From contig CP152408.1 in the NCBI GenBank assembly GCA_038961845.1, positions 3,162,001 through 3,226,000 on the forward strand: 64,000 nt of DNA. Direction: 5' to 3'. Numbering within the stretch: position 1 is the first letter of the stretch; every line of letters begins with the position of its first letter. Shown in pieces: positions 33,006-41,168 of the stretch. A program made the translations under genes and the position numbers. Source of the stretch: Xylophilus sp. GW821-FHT01B05. GTDB taxonomy: Bacteria; Pseudomonadota; Gammaproteobacteria; Burkholderiales; Burkholderiaceae_C. The notes below the pieces were generated by a model. That model worked only from the letters and a program-made list of their open reading frames with translations. It was not told the origin of the DNA and searched no databases.

Positions 33006-33698
33006 ATGGGTTACGAGTTCGACTTCGCCAGCGTGCTGGCCAATTGGCCCCAGTTCCTTGCAGGCGCCTGGATGACCATCCTGCAGTCCGTCCCCGCCAC
33101 CGTCATTGGCTTCATGGGCGGCACGCTGCTGGCCATGGGCCGCCGCGGCGACAAGCGCTGGCTTGCCAAGGCCTGCGGCGCCTACGTGGAGGTGCTGCGC
33201 AACACGCCCCTGCTGGTGCAGGTGTTCCTGGTGTTCTTCGGCCTGGCCAGCCTGGGCTGGAAGGTGCCGGCCTTTGCGGCCGCGCTGCTGACGCTGGTGA
33301 TCAACGTGGCGGCCTACTCCTGCGAAATCATGCGGGCGGGCATGGACTCCATCCACAAAGGCCAGATCGAGGCAGCCGACTGCCTGGGCCTCACGCGCCG
33401 GCAGGTGTACTGGCACGTGGTGCTGCGCCCGGCAATGGAGAAGGTCTACCCCGCGCTCACCAGCCAGTTCGTGCTGCTGATGCTGGCCTCGTCCATCACC
33501 TCGCAGATTTCGGTGGAAGAGCTCACCGCCGTCGCGGCCCGGGTGCAGTCGGAGACCTTCCGCCCCTTCGAGGCCTACATCGTGGTGGCCGTCGCCTACC
33601 TGGTTCTGGCGCTGCTGATGCGCCTGGGACTGTGGCTGGTCGGCCAGATCGTGTTCACGCGCAAACGCAAGCTGGGTACGTCTGGAGGCATGCGATGA
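33006..33698 (+). CDS. polar amino acid-type ABC transporter permease (first)
   Basis: 230 residues, HisMQ/GlnP family with about five membrane helices. 'YVEVLRNTPLLVQVFLVFFGL' and the EAA loop 'IEAADCLGLTRRQVYWHVVLRPAMEKVYPAL' contact the ATPase. With the following permease, ATPase and binding protein it makes a complete importer. Although the family usually carries amino acids, the operon context suggests a sugar acid or oxo-acid. The stop overlaps a 16-codon micro-ORF. Confidence 0.93.
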   Translation: MGYEFDFASVLANWPQFLAGAWMTILQSVPATVIGFMGGTLLAMGRRGDKRWLAKACGAYVEVLRNTPLLVQVFLVFFGLASLGWKVPAFAAALLTLVINVAAYSCEIMRAGMDSIHKGQIEAADCLGLTRRQVYWHVVLRPAMEKVYPALTSQFVLLMLASSITSQISVEELTAVAARVQSETFRPFEAYIVVAVAYLVLALLMRLGLWLVGQIVFTRKRKLGTSGGMR

Positions 33699-33745
33699 AT
33701 GCCCGCTTATTCGAAACCGCATACAAGCACGAGGTGGGCCTGTGA
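33695..33745 (+). CDS. 16-residue micro-ORF coupling the two permeases
   Basis: Starts with ATGA overlapping the first permease stop, encodes MNARLFETAYKHEVGL, and ends with a TGA overlapping the GTG of the second permease. The double overlap would let ribosomes move from one permease to the next, which otherwise lacks its own clear Shine-Dalgarno. It could also be meaningless spacer. Confidence 0.3.
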   Translation: MNARLFETAYKHEVGL

Positions 33746-34425
33746 TCGACGGTGGACTCAATCTCTATCACCTGCAGTACCTGCTGCTGGGCGCGCTGTG
33801 GACCATCGGCCTGTCGCTGATCGCCTTTGTGGGTGGCGGCCTGGCCGGTGGTGTGATTGCCCTGTGCCGTGTCAGCCCCATCAAAGCCGTGCGCTGGGCG
33901 ACCATCGCCTGGATCCAGCTGATCCAGGGCACACCGCTGCTGGTGGTGCTGTTCCTCTGCTACTTCGGCCTGAGCATCATCGGTTTCGAGCTGCCCGCCA
34001 TCGTGGCCGCCAGCATCGCCATGGTGGTGTATGTCAGCGCCTATCTGGGTGAGATATGGCGCGGCTGCATCGAATCCGTGCCGCGCACCCAGTGGGAAGC
34101 GGCCGAATGCCTGGCCCTGTCGCGCGCCCAGCGCATGCGCCTGGTGGTGTTGCCGCAGGCGGTGCGCATAGCCACGCCGCCCACGGTGGGCTTCATGGTG
34201 CAGATCGTGAAGAACACCTCGCTGGCATCGATCGTGGGGTTCATCGAACTGGTGCGTGCGGGCCAGCTCATCAACAACTCCATCTTCCAGCCCTTCCTGG
34301 TCTACCTGTTGATCGCCGCCATCTACTTCGCCATGTGCTACCCGCTCTCGGTCTGGAGCCACAAGCTGGAGCAGCGCCAGCAGTTTGGCAACCGTGCGGC
34401 CACCCTGCCCGCGAACGCAACCTGA
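33742..34425 (+). CDS. polar amino acid-type ABC transporter permease (second)
   Basis: 227 residues, HisMQ family, about five membrane helices. 'WIQLIQGTPLLVVLFLCYFGL' and the EAA loop 'WEAAECLALSRAQRMRLVVLPQAVRIATPPTV' are diagnostic. Starts with GTG at 33742, placed by the family's usual N-terminus. Heterodimeric partner of the preceding permease. Confidence 0.93.
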   Translation: MIDGGLNLYHLQYLLLGALWTIGLSLIAFVGGGLAGGVIALCRVSPIKAVRWATIAWIQLIQGTPLLVVLFLCYFGLSIIGFELPAIVAASIAMVVYVSAYLGEIWRGCIESVPRTQWEAAECLALSRAQRMRLVVLPQAVRIATPPTVGFMVQIVKNTSLASIVGFIELVRAGQLINNSIFQPFLVYLLIAAIYFAMCYPLSVWSHKLEQRQQFGNRAATLPANAT

Positions 34426-34439
34426 AGCAAGAAGACGCC

Positions 34440-35192
34440 ATGAATCCCGTTGTGAACCCCGTCGCGCCCCCTGTTGTCGAGCTCAAGGATGTGCACAAGC
34501 GCTTTGGCAGCAACCAGGTGCTCAAGGGCGTGTCCTTCGCCATCCCGAAAGGCCAGGTCGTGGCCATCATCGGCAGGAGCGGCTCGGGCAAGAGCACCGC
34601 ACTGCGCTGCATCGACCGGCTGGAGATCATCGACAGCGGCAGCATCCAGGTGTGCGGCCACGCCGTGCACGACCCCGCCGTCGACCTGCGCCAACTGCGC
34701 CAGGACGTGGGCATCGTGTTCCAGAGCTACAACCTGTTCCCGCATCTGACGGTAGAGCAGAACATCACCCTCGCCCCCAAGGCCGTCAAGGGCATGCCAG
34801 CGGCCAAGGCGCGCCAGATTGCCGCCCGTACGCTCCAGCAGGTGGGCCTGGCGGACAAGGCGCAGGCCTATCCCGAGCAGTTGTCGGGCGGGCAGCAGCA
34901 GCGCGTGGCGATTGCCCGCTCGCTGGCCATGGAGCCCCAGGTGATGCTGTTCGACGAGGTGACATCGGCCCTGGACCCGCAGCTCACCGGCGAAGTGCTG
35001 CGGGTGATCGAGTCCCTGGCCGAGGGCGGCATGACCATGGTGCTGGTCACCCACGAGATGGACTTCGCCGCCCGGGTGGCCGACACCATCATCTACATGC
35101 ACGAGGGCAAGGTCTGGGAGACCGGCCCGGGCGACATGCTCAAGAACCCGCAGACCGCCGAGCTGCGCGACTTTCTCTCCCACGGACTTTGA
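34440..35192 (+). CDS. polar amino acid-type ABC transporter ATP-binding protein
   Basis: 250 residues, GlnQ/HisP-type ATPase: Walker A 'GRSGSGKST', Q-loop 'FQSYNLFPHLTV', signature 'LSGGQQQRVAIARSLA', Walker B 'VMLFDEVTSALDP', H-loop 'LVTHEM'. All catalytic residues are intact. Energises the two permeases before it; 14 bp separates it from the second permease. Confidence 0.96.
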   Translation: MNPVVNPVAPPVVELKDVHKRFGSNQVLKGVSFAIPKGQVVAIIGRSGSGKSTALRCIDRLEIIDSGSIQVCGHAVHDPAVDLRQLRQDVGIVFQSYNLFPHLTVEQNITLAPKAVKGMPAAKARQIAARTLQQVGLADKAQAYPEQLSGGQQQRVAIARSLAMEPQVMLFDEVTSALDPQLTGEVLRVIESLAEGGMTMVLVTHEMDFAARVADTIIYMHEGKVWETGPGDMLKNPQTAELRDFLSHGL

Positions 35193-35240
35193 TCCGTCCT
35201 CTCAGGCGCCATCGCCGACAAACCACCAGGAGACTTCACC

Positions 35241-36044
35241 ATGAGCACTTCCCGCATCCTGCGCCGCGCCCTGCTGGCGGCAAGCGTCGCCGCCACCACC
35301 GCCATGAGCCTGCCCGCCATGGCCGACCTGGCCCAGATCAAGGCCACCGGCAAGCTGCGCGTCGGCATTGATTTCGGCGCGCCGTTCTACGGCTATGTGG
35401 ACGACAAGATGAAGCCCGTGGGCTCTGATGTAGAGGCCGCCGAGCTGCTGGCCAAGGACCTGGGCCTGCAGGTGGAGATCGTGAACACTACCAACTCGGC
35501 ACGGGTTCCCAATCTGCTGTCCAACAAGGTGGACCTGATCATCTCGTCGCTGTCGATCACCCCCGAGCGCCAGAAGGCCGTGGACTTCTCCATCCCTTAC
35601 GGCGCCATCCAGGCGGCCGTGGGTGCGCCCAGGAGCCTGAAGATCACCGGTATCGAGGACCTGGCCGGCAAGACCGTGGCCGTCACCCGTGGCGGCCCGC
35701 AGGACAAGATCGTGACCGAGCGTGCGCCGCTGGCCAAGGTGGTGCGCTTCGACGACGAAGCCACCTCCATCACCGCGGCCGCCACCGGCCAGGCCGACAT
35801 CGTGGCCATCACGCCGCCGATCATCGCGGCCATCGCCAAGAGGAATCCCGCGCGCGAGTTCGAAACCAAGTTCATCCTGCAGTCCTACCAACTGGGTGTG
35901 GCCATGCGCAAGGGCCAGCCAGAGCTGATGAACGCCGTGAACGGCTGGATCAGGACCAACCTGGCCAACGGCAAGCTCAACGAGATCCACCTGAAGTACG
36001 CAGGCGTGCCGATCCCCAAGGAAATCATCGACGGCGCCAAGTAA
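35241..36044 (+). CDS. ABC transporter periplasmic substrate-binding protein
   Basis: 267 residues, family 3 (HisJ/GlnH-like) solute-binding protein. Signal peptide with cleavage near 'AMA-DLAQI' (about residue 29). 'GKLRVGIDFGAPFYGYVDD', 'GSDVEAAELLAKDLGLQVEIV' and 'ISSLSITPERQKAVDFSIPY' are the conserved ligand-site segments. Gly-Val-type ligand contacts of amino-acid binders are partly altered, so the ligand may not be an amino acid. Fourth component of the importer. Confidence 0.93.
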   Translation: MSTSRILRRALLAASVAATTAMSLPAMADLAQIKATGKLRVGIDFGAPFYGYVDDKMKPVGSDVEAAELLAKDLGLQVEIVNTTNSARVPNLLSNKVDLIISSLSITPERQKAVDFSIPYGAIQAAVGAPRSLKITGIEDLAGKTVAVTRGGPQDKIVTERAPLAKVVRFDDEATSITAAATGQADIVAITPPIIAAIAKRNPAREFETKFILQSYQLGVAMRKGQPELMNAVNGWIRTNLANGKLNEIHLKYAGVPIPKEIIDGAK

Positions 36045-36091
36045 GCGCACAGCGCACCGCCGCCCCTGTCCCCTCAGCCAAGGAAATTCTC

Positions 36092-36634
36092 ATGAGCCGT
36101 CACTTCGGCGCTATCCGCCAATTGGGCTATGTGGTCCACGACATCGAAGCCGCCATGGACTACTGGAGCCGCACGCTGGGCGTGGGCCCCTGGTTCTACA
36201 ACCCCCGCGTGCCGATCCAGAACTACCAGTACCGCGGCGAGGCCCACGAGCCCCACAACTCGGTGGCGCTGGCCAACTCGGGCTACGTACAGGTCGAGCT
36301 GATCCAGACGCGCAACGACGTGCCGTCCATGTACCGCGACTTCCTGCGGGCCGGGCGCATCGGGCTGCAACACGTTGCCTACTGGACCAGCGACTACGAC
36401 GCCGACCTTGCGCGGCTGACGGCCGAGGGTTTCAAGACGGTGATGAGCGGCGAGGTGGGCGAGCGTGGCCGCTTCGTCTACTTCGACACCGAATACCACC
36501 CCGGCACCGTGATCGAGCTATCGGAAGTGGCCGGGCCCAAGGGCCGCATGTTCGACCTGATCCGTGCCAAGGCCGAGACCTGGGACGGCAAGACCGACCC
36601 GGTACGGCCCTTCCCAGATCTCTCGAAAATCTGA
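36092..36634 (+). CDS. VOC (glyoxalase/epimerase-like) family protein
   Basis: 180 residues with one vicinal-oxygen-chelate domain pair, similar in outline to methylmalonyl-CoA epimerase: 'IRQLGYVVHDIEAAMDYWSRTLGVGPW' at the start, 'GLQHVAYWTSDYDADLARL' in the middle, 'VYFDTEYHPGTVIELSEV' near the end. Metal-ligand candidates are the His in 'LQHVAYW' and the Glu in 'VIELSEV'. Between the transporter and the RuBisCO-like gene it could isomerise or epimerise the imported acid or an oxo intermediate. Confidence 0.85.
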   Translation: MSRHFGAIRQLGYVVHDIEAAMDYWSRTLGVGPWFYNPRVPIQNYQYRGEAHEPHNSVALANSGYVQVELIQTRNDVPSMYRDFLRAGRIGLQHVAYWTSDYDADLARLTAEGFKTVMSGEVGERGRFVYFDTEYHPGTVIELSEVAGPKGRMFDLIRAKAETWDGKTDPVRPFPDLSKI

Positions 36635-36640
36635 TTTTCA

Positions 36641-36700
36641 AGCCAAATAGCCTTCTAGCCCTTATTCCACCAGGGCTATTAGCTATTAAATGTATAGCGC
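36641..36700 (-). repeat. AT-rich interspersed repeat, copy R6
   Basis: On the minus strand: GCTATACATTTAATAGC, then AGCCCTGG..AGGGCT, AGAAGGCTATTTGGCTT. It lies between the VOC gene and the RuBisCO-like gene and ends 2 bp before the latter's ATG, so it forms the whole leader of that gene and removes any ordinary Shine-Dalgarno. Confidence 0.8.
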
Positions 36701-36702
36701 AT

Positions 36703-37980
36703 ATGTCCCCAGACCGTTTTGAAGCCACCTACCTGATCGAGACCCCGCTGGCCCCGGCCCACGTGGCAGAAGTGCTGGCGGGTGAACAATCATGCGGCAC
36801 CTTCACCCGGGTGGAGGGCGAGACCGATGCGCTGCGCGAACGCGCGCGCGCCACGGTCGAATCGGTCGAGCTGCTGGACGTGGCCCCCGCGCCATCGCTG
36901 CCCAACGGCTGGATGCAGCGGCGCGGCATGCTCGACACGCCACAGACCTGGCAGCGCGCCCGGCTGCGCGTGAGCTTTCCGTGCGACAACATCGGCTCCA
37001 ACCTGCCCACCTTGGCGGCCACCGTGTCGGGCAACCTGTACGACCTGGGCGAAGTCACCGGCCTGCGGCTCGAATCCATGAAGCTGCCGCGCGCCTACCG
37101 CGAGCAGTTCGACATGCCTCGCCACGGCATTAGCGGCACCCGTGCGCTGACCGGCGTGCAGGGGCGCCCGCTGATCGGCACCATCATCAAGCCCAACGTC
37201 GGCCTGTCGGCCGAAGAAACCGGCGAGCTCGCGGGCCGCCTGTGTGCGGCCGGCGTGGATTTCATCAAGGACGACGAGGTCTGCGCCAACCCGGTCCACG
37301 CGCCGCTCGCAGAGCGTGTCAAAGCCGTCATGCGCCGCGTGCGCGCCCACCAGGACAAGACCGGCAAGCTGGTGATGGTGGCCTTCAACATCACCGATGA
37401 AACCGACGCCATGCGCCGCCACGCCGACCTGATTGCAGCCGAGGGCGGCAGCTGCGTGATGGTCAGCCTGAACTGGTGCGGCTACTCCGCCGTGCAAACC
37501 CTGCGCCGCCACAGCCCGCTGGCCCTGCACGGCCACCGCAACGGTTACGGCGCCTTGTCGCGCCACCCTTTGCTGGGCTTTTCCTTCAACGCCTGGCAGA
37601 CGCTTTGGCGCCTCGCGGGGGTGGACCACATGCACGTGCACGGCCTGCAGGGCAAGTTCTCGCAGACCGACCAGGAGGTGATCGAGTCAGCACAAGACAC
37701 GCTCGCCCCCTTGTGTGAAGGGCTGGACGACCGGGTGCTGCCCGCCTTCTCCAACGGCCAATGGGCTGGCACCGTGCCCGCCACATGGGAGGGCATCCGC
37801 AGCACGGACCTGCTGTTCATGTCGGGCGGCGGCATCCTGGCCCACCCGGACGGCCCGGCCGCCGGGGTCGCCAGCATCCAGCAAGCCTGGGACGCGGTGC
37901 AGAAGAACGAAACCCTGGCAGAACGTGCGCTGCGCGCCCCCGAGCTGCGCAAGGCCATCGACTTCTTCGGCAAGAAATGA
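36703..37980 (+). CDS. RuBisCO-like protein (form IV), oxo-isoapionate-phosphate-type
   Basis: 425 residues with RuBisCO large-subunit fold. The counterparts of key residues are present: K163 ('TIIKPNVGLS'), the carbamylatable K189 with metal ligands D191 and E192 ('FIKDDE'), H278/R279 ('HGHRNGYG'), a loop-6 Lys K318 ('GLQGKFS') and the phosphate loop 'MSGGGI'. A lyase/transcarboxylase-type RLP therefore seems active. RLPs next to DUF1537 kinases act on 3-oxo-isoapionate 4-phosphate in apiose breakdown (OiaT/OiaX); this one probably acts on that or a related phosphorylated oxo sugar acid. Its stop overlaps the kinase start (ATGA). True CO2-fixing RuBisCO is excluded by context. Confidence 0.88.
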   Translation: MSPDRFEATYLIETPLAPAHVAEVLAGEQSCGTFTRVEGETDALRERARATVESVELLDVAPAPSLPNGWMQRRGMLDTPQTWQRARLRVSFPCDNIGSNLPTLAATVSGNLYDLGEVTGLRLESMKLPRAYREQFDMPRHGISGTRALTGVQGRPLIGTIIKPNVGLSAEETGELAGRLCAAGVDFIKDDEVCANPVHAPLAERVKAVMRRVRAHQDKTGKLVMVAFNITDETDAMRRHADLIAAEGGSCVMVSLNWCGYSAVQTLRRHSPLALHGHRNGYGALSRHPLLGFSFNAWQTLWRLAGVDHMHVHGLQGKFSQTDQEVIESAQDTLAPLCEGLDDRVLPAFSNGQWAGTVPATWEGIRSTDLLFMSGGGILAHPDGPAAGVASIQQAWDAVQKNETLAERALRAPELRKAIDFFGKK

Positions 37981-39299
37981 CTGCACCCTTGTTCGGCTGG
38001 TACGGCGACGACTTCACGGGCGCCACGGACACGCTGGCGGTACTGGCCCAGGCGGGTCTGCGTTCGATGTTGTTCATGGGGGTGCCCAGCCGTGAGGCAT
38101 TGGCCGCCGCCGGGCCGCTGGATGCCGTAGGCATTGCGGGTGCAGCACGCGCCATGGCGCCCGACGCCATGCGCGCCGAGTTGGCGAGCGTGGGCCGTTT
38201 CTTTGAAAAGCTTGCGCCACCGGTGCTGCACTACAAGGTGTGCTCCACCTTCGACAGCGCCGCCCATGTCGGCAACATCGCCTGCGCCATCCAGGCGCTG
38301 CACCCGTCGGTGGACAACCGCTGGGTACCCATCATCGGCGGGCAGCCCAGCCTGGGCCGCTACTGCGCTTTCAGCAACCTGTTTGCCGCCGCAGGCACGG
38401 GCGGCACCGTGCACCGCATCGACCGCCACCCCACCATGCGCCAACACCCGGTCACACCGATGGCCGAGGCAGACCTGCGCCTGCACCTGGCACAGCAAGG
38501 GCTTGAGGGCATCACCGCCCTGCACTACCCGCAGTACGACACCGGCCCCGACGCGCTGGATACCACGCTGCGCACGCTGCTGGACAAGCATGCGCCCATC
38601 AATTCCATGGTGCCCACCTTGCTGGACCTGACCACACCCAGCCAGTTGGCCACGGTGGGCCGCCTGCTGTGGCAACAGGCGCAGCAGGCCCGGCTGCTGG
38701 CCGTCGGCCCAAGCGCCGTGGCACAAGCACTGGTGGCGTACTGGGCCAGGCCCGCACCCACGGCCGCGCCCACGCTGGCACCGGCCGATGGCCCCGTCTT
38801 CGCGTGGGTCGGCAGCCTGTCCCCGCTGACCGCCGCCCAGGTGCAGGCCGCTACCAACTACCAGCGCATCCCGGTGGACGCCCAGCGCCTCGGCAGCGAC
38901 CCGGCCTATGTGCAGACGCTGCAGGACGCCATTTGCGCCGGGCTGCAAAACGGCCAGCATGTACTGGCCTACACCGGCCCCACCGACGGCGGGGCAGCCA
39001 ACATCAGCGCTGCCGCGCATGTCGCCCAGGCCAGTGCCAGGCTGGTCGCCCGCGTGGTGCAAGCCCAGGCAGACCACGGCGCACCGTTGCGGCGCGTGGG
39101 CATTGCCGGGGGCGACACCTCCAGCCACGCCGTGCAGGCGCTGCAACTGTGGGGGCTGTCGTACCTGGGCACCCTCTGCCCAGGCGTCACCCTGAGCCAG
39201 GCCCACAGCCCGATCCCTGGCCGCAACGGGCTGGAGCTGATGCTCAAGGGTGGGCAGATGGGCGGGACGGATTTGTTTGAGCGGCTGCTGGGGAAATAG
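37977..39299 (+). CDS. four-carbon acid sugar kinase family protein (DUF1537)
   Basis: 440 residues, two-domain DUF1537 kinase. 'YGDDFTGATDTLAVL' (residues 9-23) is the substrate-side signature and 'GIAGGDTSSHAVQAL' the C-terminal nucleotide loop. Members phosphorylate erythronate, threonate, 3-oxo-tetronate or 3-oxo-isoapionate. Translationally coupled to the RuBisCO-like gene, so it likely makes that enzyme's substrate. The order of action would be import, VOC step, phosphorylation, RLP cleavage. Confidence 0.92.
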   Translation: MTAPLFGWYGDDFTGATDTLAVLAQAGLRSMLFMGVPSREALAAAGPLDAVGIAGAARAMAPDAMRAELASVGRFFEKLAPPVLHYKVCSTFDSAAHVGNIACAIQALHPSVDNRWVPIIGGQPSLGRYCAFSNLFAAAGTGGTVHRIDRHPTMRQHPVTPMAEADLRLHLAQQGLEGITALHYPQYDTGPDALDTTLRTLLDKHAPINSMVPTLLDLTTPSQLATVGRLLWQQAQQARLLAVGPSAVAQALVAYWARPAPTAAPTLAPADGPVFAWVGSLSPLTAAQVQAATNYQRIPVDAQRLGSDPAYVQTLQDAICAGLQNGQHVLAYTGPTDGGAANISAAAHVAQASARLVARVVQAQADHGAPLRRVGIAGGDTSSHAVQALQLWGLSYLGTLCPGVTLSQAHSPIPGRNGLELMLKGGQMGGTDLFERLLGK

Positions 39300-39314
39300 G
39301 CGAGCAAAGCCCGC

Positions 39315-39356
39315 AAAAACAAAAAAGCCGCGCAGTCCTTGCGGAACCTGCGCGGC
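39315..39356 (-). terminator. intrinsic terminator of the YbhB-like gene
   Basis: Stem GCCGCGCAG/CTGCGCGGC (39327-39335 / 39348-39356). On the minus strand it is followed by a run of U (the A-rich 39315-39326 on the plus strand), so it ends leftward transcription. It may also slow the rightward kinase transcript. Confidence 0.85.
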
Positions 39357-39410
39357 GGGCTACGGCTTCAGTAGCGCTTGGGCGTCAGGGCCGGTTTACG
39401 TACACGCGCG

Positions 39411-39974
39411 TCAGCGGCCGAACCGCGCGGTGATGCTGGCGGTAGCCAGCTTGTTCGCATTCAACATATAGCCAATCAGGGCTGCCGATGCGTCCGCTGG
39501 CACCTCCAATTTATCCACCTTCAGTGCAAACACGGTAAAGATGTAGCGATGCGGCTTGTCCCCTTGGGGTGGGCAAGCGCCGCCAAAATCCTTGCTGCCG
39601 TAGTCATTGCGACCTTGCTTGGCCCCACCCGGCAAGCCCCCCGCTTTGCCGGCCCCCGCGGGCAAACTGCGCAGGTCTGCAGGCAAATCGTATGCGCTCC
39701 AATGCCACCAGCCGCTGCCCGTGGGTGCGTCTGGATCGTAGGCGGTGATGGCAAGGCTCTTGGTGCCCGCGGGCACATCGCTCCAGCTCAGGGCGGGTGA
39801 CACATTGCCGCCACTGCAACCAAAGCCTTGGTACACCTGTGCACTGCCGAGCGTCTTTTCATTGCCAATGTCTGTGCTGCTCAGCTCCAGAGCCTGCACG
39901 CTCAAAGACACGCCTGCGCTCAAGCCAAACGCGCACAGCAAAGGGACAAGGGAATTCTTCATAAGAGCTTTCAC
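39411..39974 (-). CDS. YbhB/YbcL family (PEBP, Raf kinase inhibitor-like) protein
   Basis: 187 residues. A signal peptide ends near 'VQA' (about residue 29), predicting a periplasmic location. PEBP fold motifs: 'GGNVSPALSWSDVPAGTKSLAITAYDPDAPTGSGWWHWSAYDLP' with the ligand-site DPDAP and the His of WWHW, then 'YGGPCPP'-like 'FGGACPPQGDKPHRYIFTVFAL'. Function of bacterial members is unclear. ATG 39962 is an alternative start. Confidence 0.9.
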   Translation of the reverse strand: MKALMKNSLVPLLCAFGLSAGVSLSVQALELSSTDIGNEKTLGSAQVYQGFGCSGGNVSPALSWSDVPAGTKSLAITAYDPDAPTGSGWWHWSAYDLPADLRSLPAGAGKAGGLPGGAKQGRNDYGSKDFGGACPPQGDKPHRYIFTVFALKVDKLEVPADASAALIGYMLNANKLATASITARFGR

Positions 39975-40125
39975 TGGAAAAAACCGAGATCTGAACCGCC
40001 GATCTCACAAGCCGACACAGGCCACCGGATGCGCCGTGTGTGGGGCCCATGTTCCAGGTATGCGCCCAAACCGGGCGCTCAAAGAAATGCGTGAAACGCT
40101 CAGGCCAGCACCCGCGCCCATCAAC

Positions 40126-41070
40126 TCAGGTGCCGGACACCGCGCCGGGCTCGACCCCAAACTGGGCCACAAAGCCGCGGCTGAAACTGGCCACCGACAG
40201 ATAGCCACAAGCCAAGGCGATGGATTTGAGCGGACGCCGGCTGGACTGCAGCAAACCCAGGCCATGCTGCAAACGGGTCTCCCGCAGGATCTGTCGCAAG
40301 GAGGTTTCTTCTTGCGCCAAGCGTCGGCGCAGGGTGGCGCCGCTCATGTGCAGGGCAAGCTCAAAGTCCTCTGAGGTCCAATTGCGCGCGGGCGCCGCCG
40401 CCACCAGCAAGCGAATGCGCGCGGCTACCGATGGGTCCTGGGCATGCAAGAAATGGTCATGGCCTGCGCGAGCCAAGGCCAGTAGCAAGCCCAGCAAGGC
40501 ATGGTCACGCTGCGCTGCATCGGGTGTGCCGCCCGCCGGGGACATCGCCGTCAAATAGGCCTGCACGCCGGGCAACAAGGGCGTTAAATCCCCGCAACTG
40601 AAGGGCTTGGCCGGCATCGCCGCCGGCGCACTGTCACGGTGCGACCCCACCAGGCTGCGCGCCAGTGTCACCACGCGCCAAGGGATTGGCACCACCCAGG
40701 CGCGGTAGGCCTCCCCTGTGCCCGGTGGTGGCAGGTTCTCAACCCCCATGCGGCACGCCTGGTGCAGCATCACAAACTCACCGCATGCCACCTCCGCCTG
40801 CTTGCCATCCACCTCCACACGCTTCAGTCCTGCCATAGGCACCGCCAGCAGAGGTGCATCCACCTGAACAGCGCGCAAACGGTAGGCCCGCTGGGCCAGG
40901 ATGGTGACGTGCTCGGCACCCGACTGCAGCCCGGCCTCCAACCAGGCGGGCAGGCTGGGCGCTGCAGGCAAAGCAATATGGGCGGATGACGCAAGCAAGC
41001 CACCCTGCTGAAGCGGTGCCGTTTGCGCGCGGGGGAAGTCAGCGATTGACTGTGGTTCCGACATATTCAT
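40126..41070 (-). CDS. AraC family transcriptional regulator
   Basis: 314 residues. N-terminal cupin-like AraC_N domain ('YRLRAVQVDAPLLAVPMAGLKRV', then 'GEFVMLHQACRMGVENLPP') and C-terminal double HTH ('DFELALHMSGATLRRRLAQEETSLRQILRETRLQHGLGLLQSS', 'IALACGYLSVASFSRGF'). No obvious partner gene; the nearest is the YbhB-like gene, downstream in the same direction. Target unknown. Start at 41070 (MNMSEP), with 41064 nearby. Confidence 0.87.
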   Translation of the reverse strand: MNMSEPQSIADFPRAQTAPLQQGGLLASSAHIALPAAPSLPAWLEAGLQSGAEHVTILAQRAYRLRAVQVDAPLLAVPMAGLKRVEVDGKQAEVACGEFVMLHQACRMGVENLPPPGTGEAYRAWVVPIPWRVVTLARSLVGSHRDSAPAAMPAKPFSCGDLTPLLPGVQAYLTAMSPAGGTPDAAQRDHALLGLLLALARAGHDHFLHAQDPSVAARIRLLVAAAPARNWTSEDFELALHMSGATLRRRLAQEETSLRQILRETRLQHGLGLLQSSRRPLKSIALACGYLSVASFSRGFVAQFGVEPGAVSGT

Positions 41071-41116
41071 TTGACCGGGATTTTGGCTTGCACCTCGACC
41101 ATACATGCCAGACAGC

Positions 41117-41150
41117 AAAAAGCCCGAACCGGTAAGGGCTCGGGCTTTGC
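41117..41150 (-). terminator. intrinsic terminator of the PDH operon
   Basis: AAAAAGCCCGA (41118-41128) pairs with TCGGGCTTTG (41141-41150). On the minus strand the hairpin is followed by U residues and lies 19 bp after the lpdA stop, ending the aceE-aceF-hslV-like-lpdA transcript. Confidence 0.85.
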
Positions 41151-41168
41151 GTCAGGGGGCGAACTGAA

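Noticed and set aside
36703..37980. Genuine CO2-fixing RuBisCO large subunit
   Set aside because: Length, active-site context and coupling to a DUF1537 kinase fit a form IV RuBisCO-like protein; no small subunit, phosphoribulokinase or activase genes are nearby.
37545..39206. A 553-codon open frame antisense to the RuBisCO-like and kinase genes
   Set aside because: No domain recognisable; composition typical of antisense reading in high-GC DNA.
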